From contig NZ_JAVRHL010000002.1 of assembly GCF_031846565.1 (NCBI RefSeq), forward strand, positions 496,001-560,000: a stretch of DNA of 64,000 bases, written 5' to 3'. Made by a program: the position numbers and the translations under genes. Positions 8,853 to 18,777 of the stretch are shown here, piece by piece (positions within the stretch are counted from its first letter, which is position 1; every line of letters starts with the position of its first letter). The notes beneath the pieces were generated by a model that saw only the letters and a list, made by a program, of their open reading frames with translations, was not told the origin of the DNA and searched no databases. The stretch comes from Tropicimonas_B omnivorans (lineage in GTDB: Bacteria > Pseudomonadota > Alphaproteobacteria > Rhodobacterales > Rhodobacteraceae).

Positions 8853-9413
8853 GTGTCCGAAACGGCTTCGATTTCAAACAGTATCGCCGGGCGCTATGCC
8901 GCTGCCCTGTTCGATCTGGCCAAGGGCGAGGGCAAGCTCGACGTCCTCGAGCGGGATGTGGACACGCTGGCGGCCGCGCTCGACCAGAGCGCCGATCTGC
9001 GCGAGCTGATCCATTCGCCGGTCTATACCCGGCAGGAGCAGCGCACGGGCGTTCTCGCCGTGGGCGAGAAGGCGGGCCTCGATCCGCTGACCCGCAACAC
9101 GCTCGGGCTCATGGCCGACAATCGCCGCCTCTTCGCGCTGCCTTATTTCGTCGCCGCCGCGCGGGAAATGATCGCCGAGGAGAAGGGGGAGGTGACGGCC
9201 GACGTGACCTCCGCCATCGAACTGGACGACAGCCAGCGCGGACGTCTCGCCGAGACGCTGAAGTCCCGCTTCGGCAAGGATATCAAACTGAACACGACCG
9301 TCGACGATAGCCTCATCGGCGGTCTTATCGTGAAGGTGGGCTCCAAGATGATCGACACGTCGGTCCGCGCCAGGCTCGCCGCGCTTCGCAATTCGATGAA
9401 AGAGGTCGGGTGA
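8853..9413 (+). CDS. atpH: F1FO ATP synthase subunit delta
   Basis: Peripheral stalk subunit of 186 residues that joins the F1 alpha3beta3 head to FO subunit b. N-terminal helical domain (SIAGRYAAALFDLA, residues 8-21) and the C-terminal signature region ending SLIGGLIVKVGSKMIDTSVR are both present and full length. The GTG at 8853 is preferred because an AAAGGG site lies 5 nt upstream and it gives the usual length; GTG 8847 is a less likely alternative. First gene of atpHAGDC; its TGA overlaps the atpA ATG. FO genes (atpB, E, F) are not in the window, as is usual in alphaproteobacteria. Confidence 0.96.
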   Translation: MSETASISNSIAGRYAAALFDLAKGEGKLDVLERDVDTLAAALDQSADLRELIHSPVYTRQEQRTGVLAVGEKAGLDPLTRNTLGLMADNRRLFALPYFVAAAREMIAEEKGEVTADVTSAIELDDSQRGRLAETLKSRFGKDIKLNTTVDDSLIGGLIVKVGSKMIDTSVRARLAALRNSMKEVG

Positions 9414-10951
9414 TGGCACTGCAAGCCGCGGAAATTTCCGCGATCCTCAAGGACCAGATCAAGAATTTCGGCCAAGAGGCCGAAGTGGCCGAGGTCGGCC
9501 GCGTCCTGTCCGTCGGTGACGGCATCGCGCGCGTTCATGGCCTCGACAACATCCAGGCCGGTGAGATGGTCGAATTCCCGGGCGGGATTCAGGGGATGGC
9601 GCTGAACCTCGAGATCGACAACGTCGGCGTCGTCATCTTCGGCTCCGACCGGACGATCTCCGAGGGTGACGTGGTCAAGCGGACCAACTCCATCGTGGAC
9701 GTTCCGGTGGGCGATGCCCTCCTCGGCCGCGTGGTAGACGCTCTCGGCGAGCCCGTCGACGGCAAGGGCGATGTCGCCGCCGCCGAGCGCCGCGTGGCGG
9801 ACGTGAAGGCGCCGGGCATCATCCCGCGCAAGTCGGTTCACGAGCCGATGGCGACTGGCCTCAAGGCCATCGACGCGATGATCCCGATCGGCCGCGGCCA
9901 GCGGGAACTGATCATCGGCGACCGCCAGACCGGCAAGACCGCCGTGGCGCTCGACGCGATCCTCAACCAGAAGAGCTACAACGAAGCCGCTGGCGACGAC
10001 GAGAGCAAGAAGCTCTACTGCATCTACGTCGCCGTCGGTCAGAAGCGCTCCACGGTGGCCCAGCTTCTCAAGAAGCTCGAGGAAACCGGCGCCATCGAAT
10101 ACACCACGGTCGTCGCCGCGACGGCGTCCGACCCGGCGCCGATGCAGTACCTCGCGCCCTACACCGCGACCGCGATGGCCGAATACTATCGCGACAACGG
10201 CCGCCACGCGCTGATCATCTACGACGATCTGTCCAAGCAGGCCGTGTCCTACCGCCAGATGTCCCTCCTGCTGCGCCGTCCGCCGGGCCGCGAAGCCTAT
10301 CCGGGGGACGTGTTCTACCTGCACTCCCGGCTTCTGGAGCGCTCGGCCAAGCTCAACGAAGAGCATGGCGCAGGCTCGCTCACCGCGCTGCCGATCATCG
10401 AGACGCAGGCCGGCGACGTGTCCGCCTACATCCCGACCAATGTGATCTCGATCACCGATGGCCAGATCTTCCTCGAGACCGACCTGTTCTACCAGGGCAT
10501 CCGTCCTGCCGTGAACACCGGCCTCTCGGTCAGCCGCGTGGGCTCCGCCGCCCAGACGAACGCGATGAAGTCGGTCGCCGGTCCGGTGAAGCTGGAGCTC
10601 GCGCAGTACCGCGAGATGGCCGCCTTCGCCCAGTTCGGCTCCGATCTCGACGCGTCGACCCAGCGGCTGCTGAACCGCGGTGCGCGTCTGACCGAGCTGA
10701 TGAAGCAGCAGCAGTATTCTCCGCTGACCAATGCCGAGATTGTCTGTGTCATCTTCGCCGGTACGCAGGGCTATCTCGACAAGGTCGCCGTGAAGGATGT
10801 CGGCCGGTTCGAGAAGGGCCTGCTGCAGTTCATGCGCAGCAAGCACGCCGATCTGCTGGACTGGATCACCACCGAGGACCCGAAGATCAAGGGCGACGCC
10901 GCCGACCGTATCAAGACGGTCATCGACGAGTTCGCGAAGGACTTCGCCTGA
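9413..10951 (+). CDS. atpA: F1FO ATP synthase subunit alpha
   Basis: Non-catalytic nucleotide-binding subunit of the F1 head, 512 residues, the standard length. The P-loop GDRQTGKT is near residues 169-176 and the family signature PAVNTGLSVSRVGSAAQ is visible. The start is the ATG overlapping the atpH stop as TGATG at 9411-9415, so the two are translationally coupled. GTG 9410 would add one residue and is less likely. Confidence 0.98.
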   Translation: MALQAAEISAILKDQIKNFGQEAEVAEVGRVLSVGDGIARVHGLDNIQAGEMVEFPGGIQGMALNLEIDNVGVVIFGSDRTISEGDVVKRTNSIVDVPVGDALLGRVVDALGEPVDGKGDVAAAERRVADVKAPGIIPRKSVHEPMATGLKAIDAMIPIGRGQRELIIGDRQTGKTAVALDAILNQKSYNEAAGDDESKKLYCIYVAVGQKRSTVAQLLKKLEETGAIEYTTVVAATASDPAPMQYLAPYTATAMAEYYRDNGRHALIIYDDLSKQAVSYRQMSLLLRRPPGREAYPGDVFYLHSRLLERSAKLNEEHGAGSLTALPIIETQAGDVSAYIPTNVISITDGQIFLETDLFYQGIRPAVNTGLSVSRVGSAAQTNAMKSVAGPVKLELAQYREMAAFAQFGSDLDASTQRLLNRGARLTELMKQQQYSPLTNAEIVCVIFAGTQGYLDKVAVKDVGRFEKGLLQFMRSKHADLLDWITTEDPKIKGDAADRIKTVIDEFAKDFA

Positions 10952-10974
10952 TCGCGGATCGCCAGGAGCACTGA

Positions 10975-11856
10975 ATGCCCAGTCTCAAAGACCTCAGAAA
11001 CCGGATCGACAGCGTCAAGTCGACCCGGAAGATCACCAAGGCGATGCAGATGGTCGCCGCCGCCAAGCTGCGCCGTGCGCAGGAGGCGGCGGAGGCCGCG
11101 CGCCCCTATGCCGAGCGCATGGAACGGGTGATCGCAGGCCTCGCAAAGTCCGTCGAAGGATCGGAGGGCGCGCCGCGCCTCCTGTCCGGAACCGGTCAGG
11201 ACGAGACGCGCCTGATGGTCGTCATGACCTCCGAGCGCGGCCTCTGCGGCGGCTTCAACTCGAACATCGTCAAGATCGCACGCAAGGCGATCCGCGATGC
11301 GCAGGCGGACGGCAAGACCGTCAAGGTCCTGACCGTCGGCAAGAAGGGGCGTGACCAGCTCCGCCGCGATTTCAAGGATCTCTTCGTCGGCCACCATGAC
11401 ATGAGCGAGGTCAAGCGCCTCGGTTACGGTGATGCGCAGAAGGTCGCGAAGGACATCCTCGATCGGTTCGATGCCGGCGAGTTCGACGTGGCGACCCTGT
11501 TCTACGGCGAGTTCGAGAACGTCGTCGTCCAGAACCCGACCGCGCAGCAGATCATCCCGGCCGATACCTCCGGCATGGATGCGGGCGACGAAGGCGATGC
11601 GACGCTCTACGACTACGAGCCGAACGAGGAGGAGATCCTTGCGGATCTGCTGCCCCGTGCCGTGGCGACCCAGGTCTTCACGGCGCTCCTCGAGAACGCC
11701 GCGTCCGAGCAGGGCGCACGCATGTCGGCCATGGACAACGCCACGCGCAACGCGGGCGACATGATCGACGACCTGACCATCGAGTTCAACCGCTCGCGCC
11801 AGGCCGTCATCACCAACGAGCTGATCGAGATCATTTCGGGCGCCGAGGCGCTCTGA
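10975..11856 (+). CDS. atpG: F1FO ATP synthase subunit gamma
   Basis: Central rotor shaft of F1, 293 residues. The N-terminal helix MPSLKDLRNRIDSVKSTRKI with TKAMQMVAAAKLRRAQ following and the C-terminal helix ASEQGARMSAMDNATRNAGD are the two coiled-coil arms that turn inside the alpha/beta ring. The gene follows atpA by 23 bp and precedes atpD by 20 bp in the same operon. Confidence 0.98.
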   Translation: MPSLKDLRNRIDSVKSTRKITKAMQMVAAAKLRRAQEAAEAARPYAERMERVIAGLAKSVEGSEGAPRLLSGTGQDETRLMVVMTSERGLCGGFNSNIVKIARKAIRDAQADGKTVKVLTVGKKGRDQLRRDFKDLFVGHHDMSEVKRLGYGDAQKVAKDILDRFDAGEFDVATLFYGEFENVVVQNPTAQQIIPADTSGMDAGDEGDATLYDYEPNEEEILADLLPRAVATQVFTALLENAASEQGARMSAMDNATRNAGDMIDDLTIEFNRSRQAVITNELIEIISGAEAL

Positions 11857-11876
11857 CGAGACGGAGAGACCGTAAT

Positions 11877-13301
<1,425 letters not shown>

Positions 13302-13310
13302 GGAGGCCAG

Positions 13311-13748
13311 ATGGCTGACACGATGCAGGTCGATCTCGTCTCGCCGGAGCGCATGGTTGCCTCCGTGCAGGCGAGCGAGGTGCGCATTCCCGGGGCGGAC
13401 GGCGATCTGACGGCGATGCCCGATCACTCGCCGCTGATCACCACGCTCCGTCCGGGCGTCCTCGTCATCGTCACCGGTGGCAAGGAAGAGAAGTATCTCG
13501 TGACGGGCGGTTTCGCGGAGATCGGCAAGGAGGGCACGTCCATCCTCGCCGAGCGCGCGCATCATGCCGATGAGGTGAGCCAGGAGATGATCGACCAGAT
13601 GGTCGAGGAGGCGCATCAGGAATACGGCCGTGCCAAGGAAACCTGGCAGAACGAGCCGGGTCCTGTGGATGATGCAGCCAAGCTCCTGTCCGACATGGTC
13701 GCCGCCGGCGAGCATATCGGTCTCAGCCCGAAGCAACCGTCTCTCTGA
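13311..13748 (+). CDS. atpC: F1FO ATP synthase subunit epsilon
   Basis: Rotor subunit of 145 residues that couples gamma to the c-ring and can inhibit ATP hydrolysis. The N-terminal beta-sandwich carries VDLVSPERMV and IPGADGDLTAMPDHSPL, both typical. The C-terminal helical part (residues 90-145) is shorter and more acidic than in enterobacteria, common in this order. Ribosome-binding site AAGGAGG is just before the ATG. Last gene of the operon, followed by a strong terminator. Confidence 0.96.
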   Translation: MADTMQVDLVSPERMVASVQASEVRIPGADGDLTAMPDHSPLITTLRPGVLVIVTGGKEEKYLVTGGFAEIGKEGTSILAERAHHADEVSQEMIDQMVEEAHQEYGRAKETWQNEPGPVDDAAKLLSDMVAAGEHIGLSPKQPSL

Positions 13749-13770
13749 GCTACCGGCTCACTGAGTTCTG

Positions 13771-13812
13771 AAAGGCCCCGCGGGTTCACCCGGCGGGGCC
13801 TTTCTCGTTTTT
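13771..13812 (+). terminator. atp operon terminator
   Basis: Long stem (AAAGGCCCCGC with GCGGGGCCTTT, extended inward by CGGG/CCCG around a TTCA loop) followed by CTCGTTTTT, 23 nt after the atpC stop. Textbook intrinsic terminator. Confidence 0.95.
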
Positions 13813-13857
13813 GTGCACGGGATGGAAACCAAGTTCTCGGTTCGACCCCGAGCACAT

Positions 13858-13896
13858 GGAAAGGCCCCGCGGACTGAACCGCGGGGCCTCCCTCGT
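13858..13896 (-). terminator. terminator of the PRC-barrel gene
   Basis: An 11-bp stem (AGGCCCCGCGG at 13862-13872, CCGCGGGGCCT at 13879-13889) lies 24 nt after the stop of the convergent minus-strand gene; on that strand it is followed by TTTCC. Its core resembles the atp terminator 50 bp away. It could also back up atp termination from the other side. Confidence 0.75.
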
Positions 13897-13919
13897 CTTA
13901 GCCGACTGAAGCTATTCGA

Positions 13920-14771
13920 TCAGTTGGCAGCCGGTGCCGTTTCGCCCGCGGGCGCCATCGGCTCGGCGGTGCCGTCGACCGGGGCAACGCCGCCGTCCAT
14001 GGCGCCGGTGGAGCCGCCCATCGTGTCTGTCGCCGGCATCGGTGCCTGCTGACGCTCACGGAAGACGTATTCCGGCGCGGCATCGGCCTCCTCGCGGGTC
14101 AGGTCGAGGGTGATCTCCCGGCCGTCGTTGTTGATGTTCAGCTCTTCCCAGTTGACGGCGATCTGCTTCGCGCCGATCCCGAGGAAGCCGCCGACCGAAA
14201 CGATGGCGGACGTGATCTCGCCGGCTTCCGCATCGAGCATGACGTCGTTGATGTCACCGATGGTTTCGCCATCGAGGGACGTCACGGTCGCACCCATGAT
14301 CCAGTCACCGCGGAGCTCGGGGGCCTGCTGCTCGGTCTCGACGACCTCGGAATTGGTCTCCGGGGCAGCGACCTCGGCATCGGCTTCCATCTCGGCGTCC
14401 GGTGCAGCATCCATGTCGGCCTCAGCGTCCATGTCAGCTTCGGCGTCCATGTCGGCCTCAGCATCCATGTCGGCCCCGGCATCCATGTCGCCTTCAGCTT
14501 CCATGTCGGCCTCGGGGTCCATGTCGCCCTCGGCTTCCATGTCGGCCTCGGCATCCATGTCACCCTCGGCTTCCATGTCTGCTTCGGCATCCATGTCGCC
14601 TTCGGTCGTCGCTTCGGCGTCGGTTTCGCCGTCCGTCACGATGATCTGGCCGCCGTCTTCCGTCTGGCCTTCGGTGACTTCCTCGTCAGGCGTCGTTGCG
14701 GCGTCCTGAGCCGCGAGCGGAACAAACGTGAGAGGCAGGATGGCCGTCGTTGCGATCAATGTCTTCCACAT
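13920..14771 (-). CDS. Secreted PRC-barrel domain protein with acidic hexapeptide repeats
   Basis: Protein of 283 residues. A signal peptide (1-21, MWKTLIATTAILPL then cleavage near AAQD) is followed by a threonine/acid-rich stretch, eleven tandem six-residue units of the type MDAEAD/MEAEGD (residues 60-125), and a PRC-barrel domain (about 160-245: DWIMGATVTSLDGETIGDIN, later SVGGFLGIGAKQIAV and LDLTREEAD). The tail is rich in P, A, M and T. PRC-barrel proteins of this exported type are common in alphaproteobacteria, but their role is poorly known. ATG 14771 is chosen because a GGGAGAGA site precedes it. It is a single gene with its own terminator, divergent from the lectin gene. Confidence 0.88.
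   Translation of the reverse strand: MWKTLIATTAILPLTFVPLAAQDAATTPDEEVTEGQTEDGGQIIVTDGETDAEATTEGDMDAEADMEAEGDMDAEADMEAEGDMDPEADMEAEGDMDAGADMDAEADMDAEADMDAEADMDAAPDAEMEADAEVAAPETNSEVVETEQQAPELRGDWIMGATVTSLDGETIGDINDVMLDAEAGEITSAIVSVGGFLGIGAKQIAVNWEELNINNDGREITLDLTREEADAAPEYVFRERQQAPMPATDTMGGSTGAMDGGVAPVDGTAEPMAPAGETAPAAN
14397..14594 (-). repeat. tandem 18-bp repeat encoding MDAEAD-type hexapeptides
   Basis: Eleven in-frame 18-bp units inside the PRC-barrel gene, alternating MDAEAD and MEAEGD at first and then MDAEAD alone, with single variants (MDPEAD, MDAGAD, MDAAPD). Copy number of such a tract is likely to vary between strains by slippage. Confidence 0.92.
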
Positions 14772-15013
14772 GGGGTCTCTCCCTTTCGGGCGGCGCGGAC
14801 AGGTGCGGGCCGCCATCTTACGAAGGGCCAAACGCCGCGAACTCCGTTTGGGATCTCAGCGACTTGCGCAGTAGGCTGGTATTGGCCGGCGGCCTGTGAT
14901 TCATCGGCAAAACTCTGCCGGGTTCCGGGGCCTGGCGTGTGCGACCGGTGGCGATCGAGCGCTATGGCGTCCGGGTCCCGGTATGGTCGGTTCGGGGGGG
15001 AAGGTAGCCGGTA

Positions 15014-15397
15014 ATGAGGTTCATGCGAAATCACCTGATCGGTGTCGATCAGGGCAGTCTCGTTCTCTTCAGCGATTTCGAGACGGAAGGGCCGATGTGG
15101 ACCGGGACGGGGCCGCGAGCCGTCGAGACACGGGTGCAGTTCTCCGAGGCCTTTCGCGCCATTCCGTCGGTGCATGTCTCGCTCGCCATGTTCGATTTCG
15201 GCCGCGGCGCCAACCAGCGGGCCGACGTGAGCGCGGAGGCGGTCGACGTGGCCGGGTTCACGCTCGTGTTCCGCACGTGGAGCGACACCCGCGTCGCCCG
15301 CGTCCGGGCAAGCTGGATGGCCATCGGAGAGGCGGCGCATAACGACGACTGGGAAGGTCTCTACGACGACGGGCAGGGGGACGGGTCCGACGGTTAG
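15014..15397 (+). CDS. H-type lectin domain protein
   Basis: Small protein of 127 residues that matches the H-type lectin family, which binds galactose/GalNAc in the invertebrate founders; in Rhodobacterales similar single-domain proteins occur without known ligands. Visible features are GVDQGSLVLFSDF, AFRAIPSVHVSLAMFDF and the C-terminal FRTWSDTRVARVRASWMAIG strand pair. There is no signal peptide, so it may be cytosolic. ATG 15014 has an AAGG site 9 nt upstream; ATG 15023 is the alternative. Its stop overlaps the convergent DUF1275 gene by 4 nt. Confidence 0.85.
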   Translation: MRFMRNHLIGVDQGSLVLFSDFETEGPMWTGTGPRAVETRVQFSEAFRAIPSVHVSLAMFDFGRGANQRADVSAEAVDVAGFTLVFRTWSDTRVARVRASWMAIGEAAHNDDWEGLYDDGQGDGSDG

Positions 15398-16092
15398 GCG
15401 GAGCGCCCCGCGCGGCAGATCTCGGGAACGGAGACCAGCAGAAGCGCCGCGCCTGCGAGGATGAAGAGCCAGTGGCCGATCAGCGCGAAGGCCAGCGTTC
15501 CCGCCACACCCCCGACTGCGAACGCGGTGAGCGTCAGGAGGTGGAGCTTCAGCTTGGGCAGCGCCTTCTCCCGCGCCGCGCCGCGCTCGGCCAGTGCCGC
15601 AAGCTCGATCCCCACGTCGGTCGCCATGCCGGAGACATGGGTCGTGCGGACCTGCGCGCCCGAGATCATCGTGGTCACGGCGTTCTGCAGGCCCATCACG
15701 AAGCTGAGGACCACCATCAGGTGCATCTCTCCGGCGTCCCCGGGGCGCGCGAGGAGGAGGATGCCGAGGGGCAGTAGGATGGCCGCCTCCGCCGCGATGG
15801 CGAGCGCATAGACCGAACGGACGCGATGCCGCTCGCCCGTCCGGACCGCGAAGGCGGCAAGGCCGGCGCCGCAGATGAACGCCGCCACCAGCCCCGCAAA
15901 GGACAGCGCGAGGAGAATGTCCTGCCGCCCGAGATACTCGGCGAACATCGAGATGTTGCCGGTCATGTTCGCGGTGAAGGACCCTGCGACGAGGAACCCG
16001 ACGGCGTTCAGCGCACCGGCGATGAGGGACATGACACCGGCCAAGGCCAGGTCGATGGTCTGGTTTCGCTCTTCGCCGACATGGATCAGCAT
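15394..16092 (-). CDS. DUF1275 (YoaK) family membrane protein
   Basis: Inner-membrane protein of 232 residues with about six hydrophobic segments. The family signature near the N-terminus is present (AGALNAVGFLVAGSFTANMT, then GNIS), as is GLQNAVTTMISGAQVRTTHV in the middle. Function of the family is unknown; some call it a putative permease. It lies tail to tail with the lectin gene and downstream of prs on the same strand, with the prs terminator between them. Confidence 0.92.
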   Translation of the reverse strand: MLIHVGEERNQTIDLALAGVMSLIAGALNAVGFLVAGSFTANMTGNISMFAEYLGRQDILLALSFAGLVAAFICGAGLAAFAVRTGERHRVRSVYALAIAAEAAILLPLGILLLARPGDAGEMHLMVVLSFVMGLQNAVTTMISGAQVRTTHVSGMATDVGIELAALAERGAAREKALPKLKLHLLTLTAFAVGGVAGTLAFALIGHWLFILAGAALLLVSVPEICRAGRSA

Positions 16093-16172
16093 GGGCCGGT
16101 TCCATCCCCTCCGGATGGGGCGGTGTTAAGGCACGGGGAAGCGGGGAGTAAGGTGACGCCGTGCCTCATGGC

Positions 16173-16202
16173 CCGAAAGACCGGCCCCGATCAGGCCGGT
16201 TC
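16173..16202 (-). terminator. prs terminator
   Basis: Stem ACCGGCC (plus 16180-16186) with GGCCGGT (16194-16200), followed on the minus strand by CTTTCGG, just after the prs stop. The T-tract is short. Confidence 0.6.
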
Positions 16203-16206
16203 CCGG

Positions 16207-17217
16207 TCAGTACATGCCTTCGTAAATCGCCGAAAGCGTGGCGTGCTCGAACAGGGAGGACACGGAGGTGCCGTTCCAGATGTTCAGGATGGCCTGGGCG
16301 AACATCGGCGCGGTGGGAACGATGCGGATGTTGCGCGCATTCAGGACGGCGTCCGATGGCTCGATGGAATCCGTGATCACGAGGGATTTCATCACCGATT
16401 TCTCGATCCGCTCGATGGCTGGGCCGGAGAGCACGCCGTGGGTGATGTAGGAGTGGACTTCGCCAGCGCCGGCCTCGACCAGCGTCTCGGCCGCCTTGCA
16501 GAGCGTTCCCGCGGTATCGCAGATGTCGTCCACGATGATGCAGATCTGGTCCTCGACATCGCCGATCACCGTCATCTCCGCCACCTCGCCCGCCTTCTCG
16601 CGGCGCTTGTCCACGATGGCGAGCGCGCAGCCGATCCGCTGGGCGAGGTCCCGTGCGCGGGCCACGCCGCCGACATCGGGAGAGACGATGGTGATCTTGT
16701 CCTTCTGGTGCTTGAACTGGTTCAGCACGTCGAGCGCGAAGACGGGGGAGGAGTACAGGTTGTCCACCGGAAGATCGAAGAAGCCCTGGATCTGCGCCGC
16801 GTGGAGATCCATCGTCAGGACCCGGTCGATGCCGGCCGTCGCGATCATGTTGGCCACGAGCTTGGCGCTGATCGGCGTACGGGCCTTGGTGCGGCGATCC
16901 TGCCTGGCATAGCCGAAATACGGGATCACGGCGGTGATGCGCGCGGCCGAGGAGCGCTTGAGCGCGTCGGCCATGATCAGAAGCTCCATCAGGTTGTCGT
17001 TCGCGGGGCGGGACGTCGGCTGGACGATGAACATGTCCTCCCCCCTGACGTTCTCGAATACTTCGACGAAGATTTCCTGGTCGTTGAACCGCTCGACCCT
17101 GGCATCCACGAGGCCCACCGTCATTCCCCGGTGCATCGAAACCCGCCTTACGATCCCGCGCGCCAGGGTGAGATTCGCATTGCCCGCGATGAGTTTCGGC
17201 TGGGTCATGTTCTTCAT
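16207..17217 (-). CDS. prs: Ribose-phosphate pyrophosphokinase
   Basis: Makes PRPP from ribose-5-phosphate and ATP, the entry to nucleotide, histidine and tryptophan synthesis. 336 residues, class I type. Visible: RFNDQEIFVEV, the ATP flexible-loop region YFGYARQDRR, the metal-binding TMDLHAAQIQGFF, and the PRPP loop VDDICDTAGTL. The start is ATG 17217 (MKNMTQPKLIAGN) with AAAGG about 8 nt upstream. It is divergent from the isomerase gene. Cytosolic. Confidence 0.97.
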   Translation of the reverse strand: MKNMTQPKLIAGNANLTLARGIVRRVSMHRGMTVGLVDARVERFNDQEIFVEVFENVRGEDMFIVQPTSRPANDNLMELLIMADALKRSSAARITAVIPYFGYARQDRRTKARTPISAKLVANMIATAGIDRVLTMDLHAAQIQGFFDLPVDNLYSSPVFALDVLNQFKHQKDKITIVSPDVGGVARARDLAQRIGCALAIVDKRREKAGEVAEMTVIGDVEDQICIIVDDICDTAGTLCKAAETLVEAGAGEVHSYITHGVLSGPAIERIEKSVMKSLVITDSIEPSDAVLNARNIRIVPTAPMFAQAILNIWNGTSVSSLFEHATLSAIYEGMY

Positions 17218-17402
17218 GGGGGGACCTTTTGTGGCGATTCGCTTGGGAGCATCGAGCGCGCCTTCGCCATACGGCCCTGCGCTGCCGATGGGAACCGCCG
17301 GTAGCGCTCCCGGTCCCTGGCGCGCGCGCATGAGGCCTTGTTCGTGGCGGCAGGGTCGCTAGGGTCGCCGAAATTTTCCACGAGCGGCGGGAGACCGCGA
17401 CC

Positions 17403-18002
17403 ATGGCCGGACTGGACTACTACTTCACGACGATCTCGCCCTTCGTCTATCTCGCGGGCCAACGGCTCGAGGAGATCGCCGCGCGGCACGGTCTGGGCGT
17501 CACCTACAAGCCGGTGGATCCGATGGCCCTCTTCGCCCGCACCGGCGGCACGCCGCCCGCCGAGCGGCATCCCAACCGGCAGGCGCTCCGGCTGCAGGAA
17601 CTGCGCCGCCAGTCGAGGAAGCGGGGGCTGGAGCTGAACGAGAGACCGGCCTTCTTCCCGGCCAACCCCGCGCCGTCGGCCTACGCGATCATCGCGGCAC
17701 AGGAGGCCGGCGGCGGCGATCTGGGCGCTCTCGTTCATGCACTCGCCCGCGCCTGCTGGGCCGAGGAAAAGGACGTCTCCGAGGACGAGGTGATCAAGGC
17801 GGCGCTCTCAGAGGCTGGATTCGATCCCGCCCTTGCCGATAGCGGCCTCCTTCTCGGCGCGGAAACCTATCCGCGGAACCTCGAGGAAGCGGTCGGCGCC
17901 GGCGTCTTCGGGGTGCCGTTCTACATCACGCAGGGCGGGGAACGGTTCTGGGGCCAGGACCGGCTCGAGGATCTGGACGCCCATCTTTCGGGCGAGCTCT
18001 GA
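17403..18002 (+). CDS. 2-hydroxychromene-2-carboxylate isomerase family (DsbA/kappa-GST fold)
   Basis: 199 residues with the HCCA isomerase pattern: LDYYFTTISPFVYLAGQRL at the N-terminus (the serine in the ISPF turn replaces the catalytic cysteine of DsbA), a helical insert, and the C-terminal GVFGVPFYITQGGERFWGQD with the cis-proline. Named for naphthalene degradation, but in Rhodobacterales it is a common single gene probably acting on glutathione adducts. The next gene, an alpha/beta hydrolase, starts 3 nt after its stop, so the two are one transcript. Confidence 0.92.
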   Translation: MAGLDYYFTTISPFVYLAGQRLEEIAARHGLGVTYKPVDPMALFARTGGTPPAERHPNRQALRLQELRRQSRKRGLELNERPAFFPANPAPSAYAIIAAQEAGGGDLGALVHALARACWAEEKDVSEDEVIKAALSEAGFDPALADSGLLLGAETYPRNLEEAVGAGVFGVPFYITQGGERFWGQDRLEDLDAHLSGEL

Positions 18003-18005
18003 GGC

Positions 18006-18773
18006 GTGGAGGGCGTACACCACTTCGGACAGGGGCCGGAGACGGCCCTCGCGCTGCATTGCGCGCTCGCCAGCGGCATGGCGTGGCGCGGCGTCGGCGA
18101 GCGGCTCGGGGACCTCCTCACGCTGACCGCGCCCGATCATCCCGGCCACGGGGCCGCGCCGGACTGGGACGGGGCCTTGGAGTACGGCGCCGCCGCGCTT
18201 GAGCGCGCGCTTGAGGCCATGGACGGGCCGGGCGTCCTCATCGGGCATTCCTTCGGCGGCGTGGTCGCGCTGCGCCTTGCCGCTTCGCGCCCCGATCTGG
18301 TCCGCCGTCTCGTCCTGATCGAGCCCGTGTGGTTCCGCGCGGCGGAAGGCACGGAGGCGTTCGAGCGGCTCCGGGCGGACATGGCGGGACTGGCCGCGAA
18401 GCTGGAGGAGGGGCCGGAGGCCGCTGCGAGATACTTCACCGACATCTGGGGCACCGGTCGCCCGTGGGAGGCGCTCGACGCCCGCACGAGAGCCTACACG
18501 GCGGACCGCATGCACCTCGTCATCGCCGCCGAGACAGGCAATTTTGGCGATCCCGCAGGTCTGACGGCTCCGGGGGGCCTCGAAGATCTGACGATGCCGG
18601 TCCTGCTCGCCGCGGGCTCGGAAAGTCACCCGGTGCAGCGCGCGGTGAACGAGGCGCTGGCTGCGCGGCTGCCGCACGCGCGGCAGGTGATCTGGGACGG
18701 GGCAGGGCACCTCGCCCCGATCACGAAGCCGGACGTCGTTGCCGCCACGCTTAGGGAGTTCCTGACGGACTGA
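18006..18773 (+). CDS. Alpha/beta-fold hydrolase
   Basis: Cytosolic serine hydrolase of 255 residues. The nucleophile elbow GHSFGG (serine near residue 80), the oxyanion region around DHPGHG and the catalytic GAGHLAPI near the C-terminus are all visible. The substrate is unknown; the family covers esterases and C-C hydrolases. GTG 18006, 3 nt after the isomerase stop, is the first possible start and gives a normal N-terminus. Confidence 0.9.
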   Translation: MEGVHHFGQGPETALALHCALASGMAWRGVGERLGDLLTLTAPDHPGHGAAPDWDGALEYGAAALERALEAMDGPGVLIGHSFGGVVALRLAASRPDLVRRLVLIEPVWFRAAEGTEAFERLRADMAGLAAKLEEGPEAAARYFTDIWGTGRPWEALDARTRAYTADRMHLVIAAETGNFGDPAGLTAPGGLEDLTMPVLLAAGSESHPVQRAVNEALAARLPHARQVIWDGAGHLAPITKPDVVAATLREFLTD

Positions 18774-18777
18774 TCCG

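Noticed and set aside
13836..13852. A perfect tRNA T-arm look-alike (CTCGG, TTCGACC, CCGAG) between the two terminators
   Set aside because: No matching acceptor, D or anticodon arms can be built around it and no CCA follows; 73 nt upstream falls inside the atp terminator. Probably chance, at most a tRNA relic.
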